The notes below the pieces were generated by a model that was given only the letters and a program-made list of their open reading frames with translations, searched no databases and had not been told where the DNA came from. A stretch of 64,000 nucleotides of DNA from Corinectria fuckeliana (Eukaryota > Ascomycota > Sordariomycetes > Hypocreales > Nectriaceae), in the NCBI GenBank assembly GCA_019137255.1, contig WPDH01000080.1:372001-436000 (forward strand), given 5' to 3'. Position numbers and translations under genes: made by a program. Below, in pieces: positions 11,547-23,490 of the stretch. The first letter of the stretch is position 1, and the number at the start of each line of letters is the position of its first letter.

Positions 11547-12179
11547 ACATTTTTGCCTGATTCCCATCGAGCGTCGATTGTTGTGGGGGACGTTGCAGGT
11601 TAGATAGAGTAGGTAGTCTAGGTAGGTAGGTTAGATAGTGGAGGAGTGGTTGCGAGCGGCTGGATAAACCGTTTGCTTCTCAAAGTCTACACACAGCATG
11701 TCCCACCTCCTGCCCACGAGAACATCACACACATATTGTTGGAGATCGGATCGCCTAGCGATACAAGGTCACGTAGTTTGGTTTCTTTTCGCGGGGAGAT
11801 ATCTTAAGTGTTTCTAGACACGAAATGCGACTGGCTCGGGAAGCTCTTTTGTGTTGCAGATGGGGAAGGGGCTGATGAAACGAGTTTCTTGTCTCGGCAC
11901 TTCGGGAACAAAAACGGCCGAGTCTCCAGCTTCAGGGCTGGACGATCATTCGTCTCAGGGTTTGATTGAAGCCCTGTATAGACCAAACAGTGGGGGTGGG
12001 GAAAAAAATAAGACAGAGACGGCCTCCTTCAGAATGGTACCCTCATGTATGAATGCGGCATGGACCATATTGGACCGCCTGGCCACTGACTCTAGTAGGT
12101 GGCTTAGTCTAGGTACCCAGGTAGGTAGTTTACTTACCTACAGGTAGACTACTACTACTAGTAAATGGTAGGCCTAATA
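11547..12179. other. Intergenic with TAGGTA-type repeats
   Basis: No gene seen. Short runs of TAGGTAGG/CCTACC units occur at about 11605-11640 and 12108-12150, like those found in several other intergenic regions of the window. A frame at 11851-12147 has no motif. Confidence 0.4.
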
Positions 12180-12226
12180 AGTCCCCCCCCCCACTTCTGG
12201 ACCACCCCCCCTTCTAGACCACTTTT
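12180..12226 (+). repeat. Left terminal inverted repeat
   Basis: A 47-base repeat identical to the reverse complement of 15903-15949. It keeps a ten-C and a seven-C run and several CpA sites, in contrast to the AT-saturated interior that begins within about 70 bases. Confidence 0.9.
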
Positions 12227-14279
12227 CTGCCACCTTTACACCTATCTGCCTCTATATTCTAACTGTGATTTCTCACGCACTAATAGATTAATTATAATAA
12301 TTTTTTTATTATTTTAATTATTATATCTTAATATATAAAATCTAAATTTTAAAATACTATTAAAAATATAAAAAATAGAGTATTTATATAAGTTATAACC
12401 TTATATAATAGTATATTATATTTAAGTCTAGTTAATTAAATTAATAGCTATTAAAATTACTAAACTACTTATTAGACTTATTAAAAGCTTTTCTTAGGTT
12501 AAAAATTAGATCTTATTAACTAGGTTTTAGTTTAAAAACACTTAGGCTTCTCTCTAATATAAGCTTAAGTTATTAAATTTATATTTTAAATTACTATCTT
12601 AAATAAGATTATAAAGCCTTTTAGATCTTACTAGATTAAAACTTTTAAATATAAAAATCTAAGAATTAAGACTCTTTAAGGTTAAAAGCTTAATATAGTA
12701 TAATTTAATAGGGTAATAACTAATAATATTAAGAGATTTTTCTACTAGTTAATAATCCTAAAGGTTAAGAGTATTCTTAGGGAAAATTAATATAATATAA
12801 ATAAAGCTAGTATTATAAAAAGGTAAGAATATAATAGTCTTATACTAGAAAGCTTAGAGTATAAGATTATAATAATTAAGAACTTAAGCTTATATTTTTA
12901 GATTATAATTATTAAATATATTAGTATAAATAGCTAGGTTTTACCCCTCTTAGTAATTTTTAAAAAAAGAACTATTTAATAGTTATAGTTTCTAATAAAA
13001 CTTAATTTTCTAGTATTTTAGAACTTTACTTTAATAGAAAAAGGCTAGACTAATAACTAAGTTATCTTAATCTAGCTAATAAAGGTTTTTATTTCTTATA
13101 TAATACTAAAAAAGATAAGAAATAAAAGACTTCTTATTATTAATAGCTATAATAGTTATTATACTAATAATTTTATATTTAAATATTTAACCTTTTATAA
13201 ATATTTAATAGTTACCTCTACTATGTCTTAGTTACACTCTTAAAATCCATTCTAACTTAACTAACTTTCTTTATAAACCTTTTTTACTCTCTTTCCACTC
13301 TTATATTATTACTATATTATATATAATAAGCAGGCTAAGTGAAATAGAGGATATTAAGATTGTAAACTATCTTTTTCCTCCTCTTAAGGAAAATTTTTCA
13401 CTATAAAACCTGCTCTTACTATAGGCTAAGCCTAGTATAAAAACAACCTATAATTAATTTAAAAATCTTATTATTAAGACTAAATATAAACTTAAAGTAA
13501 TTATCCTAGTAGCTGCTTTTCTCTTAGTTTAGAAAATAGTAGTAACCTTAGCTAATATTACTATAAGCTATACCTAATATGTAAGTAGTAAGATCCTAAT
13601 CTTACTATCTCTTATAGAAATAATTATAACTACTATTAAAAAAGTAGTATTAGCTGCCCTTTAGAAAACACCTGTTAAGACTCTAACCTAGGCCTAAGTT
13701 GCTTATAATAAGAGGATACTTCTATTCTTAATAGTACTACTATTAAAAGTAATCCTCTCTCACCTTAGTAAGAAGATTATTATTAAGTCACCTAGTATAG
13801 CTCTTAATATTACATTTTATATACTATTAGATACTATAATAACTATTAATTATACCCTCCTAAGAGGTTACCTCTTACTTATAGTAGCCTTATACTACCT
13901 CCCTAGTAGGGATATTATAGTCCTCTTTTATAAACTAATTATAAATCTTCTAAAGGATAATACTTAAATTCTTACTGTTTTTAGTATAAGTGCATATTAG
14001 GTCTTAAAGCAGTTTATAGTAGTTACTAAGAGAGTCTTAACTAGCTGTATAAAAGGCTTACTTAAGAACCTTATAGTAGATATTTAACAAGTAAATAGTA
14101 TTAAAGTGTATACTATAAAACTGTTATAAAGCTGCTATATAGCTAGACCTTACTAGTTACTAGTTATATTATTAACTAAACTAATAGATATAAATAAACT
14201 TTATAACTAAGGTATAATTATAGCTATAAAGGTATATTAGACTAAGCCTTATTTAGAAGAGATTTAACTTAGGTAGTAC

Positions 14280-14470
14280 TTTAAGTGCTTTCACTTTAGA
14301 TATATTATATAGTACTATTAGGAACAAGCTAAGTATAGCTGCTATAAGAGGGCTTACTATATAAGAGATATAGTATACTCTGCCTTTACTAGTAAGATCT
14401 CTTTAGTGTGTTATAACTGTAATAGTACACACTTAGTATAGTCTTATATGTACTATATAGTATAAAAAGA
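14280..14470 (+). pseudogene. Remnant of tandem CCHC zinc knuckles (gag/LINE ORF1-like)
   Basis: Read in one plus-strand frame, the stretch gives KCFHFRYII, then KYSCYKRAYYIRDIV, then VCYNCNSTHL, then KEWK-x-VRNTYIKR. Undoing C-to-T changes at Cys, His and Arg codons would restore three C-x2-C-x(3-4)-H-type knuckles followed by the KEW/R-x2-R tail typical of fungal Tad-like LINE ORF1 or gag proteins. Several TAG/TAA stops interrupt it. No reverse transcriptase motif (YADD) could be read downstream. The call is by pattern only. Confidence 0.45.
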
Positions 14471-15902
14471 GTGGAAATAAGTAAGAAATACTTATATAAA
14501 GAGACTTATATAGTTTAGTATTCTAAGCGAGTAGTATAAATATATAGTATACCTATTATAAGATATAATAGTATTAATACTAATACTAACTATAATACTA
14601 AACTACCCTGCCTAGAGGGGGCCTAAGTAGCTTTTAAAGCAGCTTTAAGCTAGACTAGACCTAAGTCTAAGTCTAACTCTTATAGTATTTAAACTAATTA
14701 ACTAATTAAGAGAGTAAATACTATTAAAAGCTAGAGAAAGTATACTAATACTAGTTAGTAAGAAGAATAATACCTAAGAGGATAAGAATAAGTAGTATAA
14801 GTAACTTAGACTTAACTTAAGACTGATTAAATTCTAGTATATAATTTAAGCTAAGCCTTATAAAGACTTATTATTATAAGTATATAATTAGCTTTTCTTA
14901 TAAAGTAAACCTGCTTATAATATATATTACTATATATATATACTAAGCTTAACTTACTCCTCTCTTAGGTAAGAGTAGTAAGAGGTTTTTTATCTTATAG
15001 CTTACTATTAGGGTTTTTCCCTTTTATTATAGATTAGTCTAAGTTACTTAGAAGAAAGACTAAATAGCTATAAGCTAAATTAGGTATAAATAAATTATAT
15101 TTAAATATTATAAGAATAATATATATTTATTATTTTTAATTTCTTATTCTTCTTATATTTTTTAGCCTCTTAATATTACTATTTTTAGCTCTCTAAAAAA
15201 TATATACTAGTAAGAGATTTCTAAGTTAACTAGACTTAATAACTTTACACACTTAAGTATAATAATCTTTATCTACTATTATTATAAAGCCTAGTAAGCT
15301 ACTCTTATATTTTTAAATATCTTAGTAGGCTAGAAATTATTTAGATTATAGCTAGTTAGTTTAATAAAGCCCCTACTAAATCTTATAACTAGTAAGCTAA
15401 ATATCTACTTATAAATACTACTTAAGATAATAGTAAACCTATTAGAAATAACTATTAGAATGCTTTTATTATTATAGTAGCTAAAATTTATACTTTTAAT
15501 TATCTCTTTATTAATATTACTTAATAGATTTACCTAGCTTTTCTTAATAAAAGTTACTAAGAGATTAGACTATTAAAATATAAGATTAGCTACCTAAGAG
15601 AAGAAACTAATAGTCTTATAAACTAAATTAGAAGAATTAAAACCTAAAAAAAGAAGAAAGCTTATATTTAATACTAATTTACACTTTATATAAGTTCTAA
15701 ATATAATAAAAGCTTAGAAACTAATAGAGAAAATATTAGATTTGCTAAGAATATTAAAAAAATATAAGAAAATTAGATTTTAGAATATATATTTTAAGTG
15801 GTAACTTAACCTTCTAAATAGCGAAAAAATGCCTGATTTTTAGCGTTATATTATTATTTAATTAATAAGTGTTTATTAAGGGTGAGTTTCGTAATATTGC
15901 GA

Positions 15903-15949
15903 AAAAGTGGTCTAGAAGGGGGGGTGGTCCAGAAGTGGGGGGGGGGACT
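15903..15949 (-). repeat. Right terminal inverted repeat
   Basis: The exact inverted copy of the left terminus; see the element entry. It is followed directly by TA (15950-15951) and then by normal-composition genomic DNA. Confidence 0.9.
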
Positions 15950-15951
15950 TA

Positions 15952-16627
15952 AGGGACATCTCGGGCGATTTGTGGGGCCGGCGACAGGTTTCCCAGAAAC
16001 TGGGGACCGAAAAGCTTCTGCCGGTGACTCGAACTTGACTGACTGACAGGTCATGGATATGGAAGTTGCGAACCGGGCCAAGGTGGCTGGGTGGGAACCG
16101 GAGGGCACCTGACGAACCCAAGAAAGAGGGCAGGAAACGTGGTCGCAACTGCCGAAAGAGCAAAATGCAGACGCGGCTACTTCACCGTACATGATGCAAT
16201 GCGCCTGTTTAGTGCTGTTGCGGCGGGTACGCTGATGCAGCTATTCATGTCACTTGAGGAGTGCGTGATCAAAGCGGTTGCATTAGCTCGAAGAACAGGT
16301 AACTAGGAGGATTCTGCTTCGATTATTCCGTCTTCAGTTGTTAGCGAGCAGGTACCAAGACCAAGGTACTACATACATACTACTAAAGTAAGCAGGTACC
16401 TAGGTAGTAGGTAGTAGGCCGTAACGTAGTGTAGGGTTCTAATAAGGCAGGTAGGTGGTATTCGTACTTAGTTCTTGCTAACCAACTCTCGGAGACGTCG
16501 TGCGGGCCACTAACTTAAGGATTCCTCCTCGGTTCCCTTTCCGTATTCTCTCAATCTTGCAGAAACACAACCTTCTATGCGCACTCGCTCCCCGGTCCAG
16601 AAATCCCAAAGAAAATCAAGGCTGAAA
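15952..16627. other. Intergenic with TAGGTAC repeats
   Basis: Composition returns to normal immediately after the element. TAGGTACC/TAGGTAG units cluster at about 16380-16425. No gene is supported. Confidence 0.4.
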
Positions 16628-18080
16628 TCAAACAATCAAGTGCTCAAACCCAAGCCCCCGCAGATCCCGCAGCCAGTTGACTCCGCTTCCGTCTTGCCCG
16701 TTCCCTCCGGCGTCCCGCAGTCCCCACGTCGCCTTGAGCATCTCGATGGCTGTGAAGAGATAGCCCCATGGGCAGATCTCCCAGATGGCCAGTAGCCTCG
16801 TCAACGACCACGTCCTCTTCTCGGGATCACGCGTCTCCGCGCCGGCGATAAAGGTTGGCCATGACGTGGCCTTGAAGTACGGGTCGTCTTCGCCGATGAA
16901 GGCCAGGTTGCTTAGGATGTCGCCGACGAGCATGTCCGGGTCCACCGGCCTTACCGCTCGCACCAGTGGCAGCGCTTGCAGGATGTAGAGGCACGCCGCG
17001 GACCGGTGCGCCGACGCTAGATGCACGCGGCTTTCGAGATCCGTCACGTTGCCGTGTCTCTGGAGATGGGCTGCCCACGCAGGGATGTCGAGTGTCAGTG
17101 CCTGGTCAATGAGGGCGAGCGCTTCGTCAGCTGCTGGTAGAAAGGAGTCTGCCCACGGGCTCTCATGTGACAACTGGGACGCCGACAGGATAATCTGCAA
17201 GATCTCCGGAGGGCACGACAGGTAACTAGTCAGTTCGACGCGCTTCATCACTGGCAAGAACTCAAAGGCATGGCGTGCGATGCGGGCCGCAAGCCCCCCG
17301 GATGCCAAGGTCGAGCCCAAAATGTGGTAGCTATAATTGGGCGCGCGCTTGTTAGCCATTTCCAATCCGGGAACGGCTGCTCGGCGCCGTCGAGAACGCC
17401 GGGACGAGGACTTACATGAAGCAGTCGGAAATGACACGATCCCGCAGCATCCTACTGGACGCATTGGTGGAGCTGTCGGGACTAAGCAGCGCCATGATGC
17501 TCGTGGCACCTTCCAGATGGGCCTTCCAGCTTTGATTGTCCGACTTGTCGAGGTCGATTAGGTCAAACTTGATGAAGAAGTGCATCGCGGCCAGGGCTAC
17601 CTCGCTCCCGGCGGGGTCGAGGGTCTCGAGCACCACGCGCAGGTGGCTCATGGCCTTTTGCTTTGCCGTCAATGCATCGATCAGGGCCTGTCGGGTCACG
17701 AGGTCCTTGGAGCGAAGCAAGGAGAGATGACCGCCCGGGTCGGTGAGGCCGGCGGGGATGGTGTGGTTAGGGCGAAAGATGTTGGACCAGTGGATGGCCG
17801 ATGTCGCGATGAGAATCTGCAGCAACAAAGGGTGGTTCCGCGTCAACGGCAGAAGCTCGCGGAAAGGATTGCTCTCAGGCGTGTCTCGAACCACGAGATC
17901 TTTGCAGACGCGGTCGGCAACTGGTGCATGCGTTAGTGCCGGGCCCAACGAACGGTACGGTCAGGAAAGGGATGGATAGAATGCCACGAACAATGTGCCA
18001 GGTAGTATCGCGAGTTGTGGTCGAGGTCTTGGAACAGGGGATCGGTCAGTGCGGGAGGGCGGTGCCAGGGTAGCTGGAGC

Positions 18081-18112
<32 letters not shown>

Positions 18113-18442
18113 GGTCTGCTGCTGGGTCTGCTGCTGCTGCTGCTGCACCTGGTGAGGTTGAGGTTGAGGCTGAATGCCGGTCGATATCGGCATCGCATCC
18201 GGAGGCGGCTGGTCTAGCTGGCCAAGCTGGCCCGACTGGCCACCCTCATCGACAACTCTCCGGCCGGGCGGCGGGTTGACATGGCCCTGAGAGTCAATCC
18301 CCTGTGTCCAGACGAAAACCTTGCCATACCCGAGGCATTCCTGCCCCGAGACCGCACATTTGTGGCATGTCGGCCACGAGCGGTCGCAACGCAGGCGTCG
18401 ACGACGGCAGTTGTGACACGGTTTGCTATTGCTTGGCGGCAT
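16628..18442 (-). CDS. Zn2Cys6 transcription factor, ACR-2-like
   Basis: Exons 18442-17992, 17920-17416 and 17330-16628 give 552 residues. The N-terminus has a complete Zn2Cys6 binuclear cluster (CHNCRRRRLRC, DRSWPTC, HKCAVSGQEC, residues 9-36) followed by LGYGKVFVW, which is characteristic of the family around Neurospora ACR-2 (acriflavine sensitivity control). A glutamine-rich tract at about residues 98-123 is encoded by CAG repeats at 18070-18150. The rest matches the fungal-specific factor domain 2 (Fungal_trans_2): DPLFQDL, YYLAHFADRVCKDLVV, NPFRELLPLT, and a C-terminal WGYLFTAIEML. Intron 1 (17991-17921) uses an unusual GTTCGT donor; the splice is supported by the restored HFADRVCKDL. 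It is transcribed divergently from the MFS gene starting at 20090, so a local regulator-transporter relation is plausible but unproven. Confidence 0.87.
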
Positions 18443-20089
18443 GCGCCGAACGCTGTCCGAGCAGCAGGCTTTTGGGGGAGGGGGAGGGGGAGGAAAGATG
18501 GAGCAGAAATGCGGGCGCTACAGGGCGGTCATGGTCATGGACCTGAGGAGAATGGTTTGCTTGGGCTTCACGGCCGCGGAGGTGCTGGTAAGTGCTGGTG
18601 AGGTGAGTGAGTGCTGGTGGGATCCCATGACTCGACGAGAACGTGCTACTAAGACTAGCCGGTGGTATATGTAATCACCTCAGGCTCTCGCTTCCCGCTG
18701 CCTTTCGCCTGTCTGCCAACCTGCCTATCGCCTTTCGCCTCGTTTCCATCCCGCAAGCTCCCGGGTACCACTCGGCCCCGCTTCGCCCTCGAACTCCGGC
18801 AATGGCCGAATCCAGCGCCGCCGAAAGAGGAAAAGAGACGACACATCGTGCAGCAGAGATACTTCGGGACCTGCATCTTCGACCCTTCACCCGGCCGGCA
18901 CAGTGCTCGCCCCAGCGTCCGCAGAAAGCTTATCCCTCCGTGGCTTTGAGGCTACGCCGCTACTAAAGTCCATCATCCAGCCAGAGGTGACACAATCGCC
19001 CAAACGGGAAATCAGCTGTCATCCGGCGCAGCGCTGCCGACAAGCGAGGCGGCTGCCCATGGGATCGGCTGAGGGCCGTTTTCGATGCGCTGTGTAAAGA
19101 GATTTAATACAGGCTTGGTCTGAAGGCCTAAGATTTCTGATAAGTGGTATGCGCCCGGTGAAGTCTGTTCTTTTTTTCAAGACCGGAAACCCCATCTGGC
19201 AGTAGAAATGACACCAAAAGAATTGCGAGAAGGATAATGCAGCGACTGTGTACTTTGCGGGCCTGAGACAGATATCGAGATCGCGGTCACCAACCTAACT
19301 GCCTCGGCATGGGTCCTACCTATAGTCTAAGCTAGTGCTCAGGACGTTTTCATTTTCGTTTTCATTTTCATCACCAATCAAAAACCCTTTCAAAGAAACC
19401 AGTTCGAACCTGGCTAGGACCTTTCAAGTACTCCTTGTTTCTATCCTATCCCCTCACTTTTACCCTTTTTTTTTCTTCTCCTGTCCATCGCACGCAACCT
19501 TTCGATATAGGTCTATGACACATTGCTACCCTTTGACCCTCCCACCATCTCGCCTGTTACGACGCGCGGTGGCAACACGTCGCAAAGGGTGGAGAGAACC
19601 AGACTTTGGAAATGCCCGAAAGGGGAAACCATCCAGCAGCTTGTGCGTTGAACTCGCCGCTAAGGCTTCACCTTGGCGAGGTTTTGTCTATTCTCTCCAG
19701 TCTTTCACCATCGCGACCCGTCCAGGCCGGGCTTTGGGCACGACGAGATATCGCGATGTCGGCTCTGCTGGCGAGGTCAAGCGACCTGGGAGAAGTATAA
19801 AAAGAGGCGGCGAGGGTTTGAGAAGAGGAGAAAACAATCAAGGACAGACAGACAGACCACTCCGAGCCCGAGTCCATCATCTCTTGGACCTTGGTAGTTC
19901 ATCGAAACCCTCTATTTGCGTCTTTGTGCCCTCAAACCTGGTTCCGGGGACCATCCATTCTAAAACTTCTTTGGACTGAACTGTCAGCTTGGCTCGTAGA
20001 GCAGCTTCGTTACTTTATTCCAACTTCCCAATTCCGTCTTCTCAATCGACATAGAGGTTCTGTCAAAGTATTCAGCACTCCTAAAAGCC
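18443..20089. promoter_or_regulatory. Divergent promoter region (transcription factor / MFS)
   Basis: This 1.65 kb region lies between two divergent start codons. A TATA box (TATAAAAA, 19796-19803) lies about 290 bases before the MFS ATG. CATTTTCGTTTTCATTTTC repeats and a CCAATC element lie near 19350-19380. CCGG/CGG-rich stretches at 18770-18900 could be Zn2Cys6 sites, but no spaced palindrome stood out. Frames inside (19335-19979) lack motifs and are not called. Confidence 0.5.
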
Positions 20090-21928
20090 ATGCGACGAGA
20101 CAACGGTTCCAAGTTCGTGCCCATCGTGGTCTCAGTGGACGAGATTCCCGAAGAGCTCAACGCGGAGAAGCTGGGTCGGAAGCGGCCTGACGCATTCTCG
20201 TCAGCGTGGACCGAGGCCATCTTCGTTGGCTCTATGCTGATGTGCCTGTCGATGGCGGTACGTAACTTTCGAAAGCTCGCCCGCTTGGTGTTGTCTCTGT
20301 CACTGATGGTTACTGTCAGGACTTCTTCATCGGAGGCTTCCAGGTTGTCCTGCCGGGGCTGATCGATCCTCTGGACATCCCCGAAGCGTCTCGGACATGG
20401 CCTTCCAGCGTCGTAACGCTGATAGCCGGCGCCTTCCTGGTCCCGTTTGGCCGCCTGGCCGACATGTACGGCGGCTACGTCGTCTTCCACGCCGGCATCC
20501 TGTGGTTTATCGCCTGGACCGTCATCACCGGGTTCAGCAAGACGTTCCTGATGCTCGTCTTCTGCCGCGCCATGGAGGGCCTCGGAGCCGCCGCCTTCCT
20601 GCCCGCGGGCATGTCGCTCCTCGGCCGCATCTACCGGCCCGGGCGGCGCAAGAACCTCGTCTTCAGCCTCTACGGGGCCCTGTCCCCACTGGGGTTCTTC
20701 GCGGGCATGCTGGTCGGCGGCGTGTCGCAGGAGTTCCTCACCTGGGGGTGGTACTTTTGGCTGGGGGCCGTGGTCGCGACGGCGTGCTGTGTGGGATCGC
20801 TCCTCTCCGCGCCGCGGGACTATGCCGAAGCGCGCAAGAGCGGCGTTGTCATGGACTGGTGCGGCTTGTGCACCATGGTCCCCGGCCTCATCTTGGTCAT
20901 CTACGCCATCACGGACAGTCGTGTGGCCGAGTTGGGCTGGGCGGCTCCTCAGATCATTGTGCTCCTCGTCGTCGGCGTCCTTTTCCTCGTTGCCGCCGTG
21001 TATGTCGAGGGCTGGAAGGCTTCTGCGCCCCTGATCCCGCCGGAGATCTTCCAGATCAAGAGCATGGGGAAGATGCTGCTCATCCTTTTCCTCACCTGGG
21101 GTGTCTACGCCATCTTCCTCTTCTACTCCACCTTCTAGTAAGTGCCCTTCACAGCCCCAGCCGTCGTCGTCCTTGCATTAACTAACGAGCCCCAGCATCA
21201 TCTCCATCCTCGGAAAGGAGTCTCTGACGGCGGCGGTGTGGTTCGCGCCCTGGGCCGCGGGCGGCTTGGTGCTCGCCGTCTGCAGCGGCCTCCTCCTCCA
21301 CGTCCTCCCCGGGCGCGTGCTCCTCGTCGTTTCCGGGACGTGCAAGATCCTCGCCGTGCTCTTCTTCGCCCTCATGCCGGACCGCCCCAACTACTGGGCG
21401 TGGGTGTTCCCGGCCATGCTCGCCGAGGCGGCCTGCGTCGACGTGCTCTGGACGGTGGGCAACGTCTTCCTGACCAGCAGCCTGCCGCGCCGCCACCAGG
21501 GCCTGGCCGGCGCCCTCATCTACATCGCCAGCTTCCTCGGCAGCGCCTTCTTCTTGGCGGTGGCCTCGGTGGCGCTGGGCAGGTTCGAGGACGCGGGGAT
21601 GGACGTCAAGGCGCAGTACAAGGGCGTCTTCTGGATCGGGGTGGGCATCGGAGGAGTGGCGCTCGTCATGTGCGTCTTCCTGGATCTCGGCAAGGCGGGT
21701 GCCCGGGGTGCAGTGGAGGAGAAGACGGAGTCTGCCATGCCCGGCTCTGGCTCCGAGGCCGACGCTACAGCCGTCGAGGACCTCGGAGAGCCCGCAGGAG
21801 CAGTTGCTGCCGAGGAGAAGACGGAGGCTGGCCCGTCCAACCTTGACTGGGAGTCCGACTCCACCAGTGTCGAGCACATGAGAAGCGCTAAAGAAGCTGC
21901 ATTCGAGGTACACGGCGTCAGGGAGTGA
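20090..21928 (+). CDS. MFS transporter, DHA2-type drug exporter
   Basis: Exons 20090-20257, 20320-21137 and 21196-21928 give 572 residues. Introns are 62 and 58 bases with GTACGT/GTAAGT donors. The protein has a cytosolic N-terminus, then a long series of hydrophobic segments (about 13-14). The loop between segments 2 and 3 has the MFS motif A-like FGRLADMYGG. LSPLGFFAGMLVGG later in the N-half resembles antiporter motif C. The best fit is the 14-segment DHA2 proton antiporter family (relatives of yeast Atr1). The tail from about residue 500 is acidic and Ser/Glu-rich (EEKTESAMPG...), probably cytosolic and a possible regulatory or endocytic tail. It pairs divergently with an ACR-2-like transcription factor. 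The substrate is unknown. Confidence 0.9.
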
Positions 21929-22515
21929 AATGGCACCATGCCAGCAGTGTGAGAAAAATAAGCCTAGGTTCGTGGACGGCGCGGAATGGAAAAGGGAAAG
22001 GGGGTTTACAAAGGCAAGGGGGATTATACGGGGTTCAGCGTGGAAAGGCTCAGGGACTCAAAAAAGCACCAACGTTCCTTATTTGCGAGTTTGTTTTATT
22101 ACACTGTCTTGTCTAACAAGCGGGATAATGGATAATTAAGGATTACTAGAATAGATAGGCGAGGGCAAAAGGTGATAATGCTAGAGCTAGGTAGGGGGAA
22201 AATACTCGGGAATGTTTCTAGGGTAGTGAATACACTTTCTTTAATTGCATTCTTAACATACAGACTTCTCACAGCTAGTAGTCATGGTTTCAAAGTTATT
22301 CTGGTCTTATAAACACGTTAGGCCTTGAAACTACTCTTTATCATCATTATCCTAGGATTTTTACAGTTAGCTAGCTGGTCAACTATCTGCTGCTTTCCGT
22401 TTCCCGGGGCATCCACAACCGCGCATTGACTAGCCCGAAATAGCCTCCAACCCCATGCGTGCGGGATTTAGATACTCCCTTTCCACCCAGATCCAGCATC
22501 GATTCAAGCAAACAA
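21929..22515. other. Intergenic, 3' flank of MFS gene
   Basis: AT-richer sequence with no domain-bearing frame. Nothing else is seen before the tRNA. Confidence 0.4.
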
Positions 22516-22587
22516 GCCCCGTTGGCTCAGTGGTAAAGCGTATCACTAGTAATGATAAGATCACTGGTTCGATTCCAGTACGGGGCA
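22516..22587 (+). tRNA. tRNA-Thr (AGT)
   Basis: The acceptor arm pairs GCCCCGT with ACGGGGC, with discriminator A. The D arm is GGCTCAGTGGTAAAGC-like. The anticodon stem TATCA/TGATA encloses CTAGTAA, so the anticodon is AGT. The T arm is CACTGGTTCGATTCCAGT. There is no intron. Confidence 0.93.
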
Positions 22588-23490
22588 GTCTTGAAGCCAT
22601 CTGCCGATTTCCTTTTTCTTTTGTCGTTTTCCAGTTTCACGCCTTCTGGCCTGTTTGTGTCTGTCATACAAGTCCGTCCACCCTTTTTTTTCTTGTTAGA
22701 CATCAACGGTTGAACCCTTGCACGCTCATAACGATCAACAAGCAAGACGAGCTTAACAACGTCACTTTGTCGTAACTCTACTCAAATTCAGCCGTATGTA
22801 GTATCCAAACTCGTCACTCTTCACGTAGGGCTCCAATTCTCCCCCCCACCAATACCCCTCCACACCATTCCTTCGTTCTTCTTTGAACTGCTTCTGAACG
22901 TCACTGTGCATTGGAAGCTTGTTGATAACACACAGTGCCAAAGACATAAAACTCCCATGTGCCGTGGCGGTCGATCCCCCGCCGCCACACCCTCAAAAAA
23001 GACAAGGCTTGTCCCACCTCGTTTGTATTCGTCTCACCCTCCTCCTTTATCCACGGGGCGGTGGCTGCTGCCTTCAAATCGCGCGTCAAATAGGCGTGGT
23101 GCTTATCCCACTGACACGGGGTTTGACAGGGGCAACGCGCACCCTATGCTTTCATTGCAAATGACCCTGTCGTATGAACAGACCGTGTTGAATAAGGTGT
23201 ATCGTAGTGCTCATTACTCTCAACTACTGCTCGTCAAAGTGGCACTTCCAAGAATATTGTGCTCCAGGCCCTAGGTGGCCTTAGTCGCAGTGTCATGTGA
23301 GGAGTAGAACCTGAAGGACGGGATGGTTGCTGGCGACACTTGTGAGTTCAGGTAGATGTGGAAATATCTTCTAAATGGAAGTTTACATGGTATTATTGTT
23401 TGAATCAATTCTTTTTCACTCTGCTGCTTCTCCTTGTCGAGAAATGCCCTCCTGGATCCCGTTGTGGGTGGATCTCAGAGCCAAACAACC
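22588..23490. other. Intergenic, no gene seen
   Basis: Short frames on both strands without motifs; probably the 3' flank of the permease gene on the minus strand. Confidence 0.4.

Larger units (their letters stand above)
12180..15949. mobile_element. TIR DNA transposon-like element, AT-saturated by RIP
   Basis: The two ends are perfect inverted repeats of 47 bases (12180-12226 and 15903-15949). Each starts AGT, then ten C, then ACTTCTGGACCA, seven C, and TTCTAGACCACTTTT. A TA dinucleotide flanks each outer edge (12178-12179 and 15950-15951), the target duplication expected for Tc1/mariner (Fot/pogo-like) elements. The interior is almost wholly A/T, with TTA, TAA and CTA everywhere and stops in all frames, the look of repeat-induced point mutation taken near completion. 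At 3.77 kb it is longer than a typical Fot1-class element (about 2 kb). No transposase can be read. Remnants of CCHC zinc knuckles inside (14280-14460) resemble gag/LINE ORF1 rather than a transposase, so the element may be non-autonomous or contain a nested retroelement. Confidence 0.8.

Noticed and set aside
12180..15949. AT-rich block as a centromere or telomere-proximal isochore
   Set aside because: It has sharp edges with terminal inverted repeats and TA duplication, so an insertion explains it better; normal genes lie on both sides.
19335..19979. 214-residue plus-strand frame upstream of the MFS gene
   Set aside because: Composition is that of low-complexity promoter DNA; a TATA box lies within it and no domain is seen.
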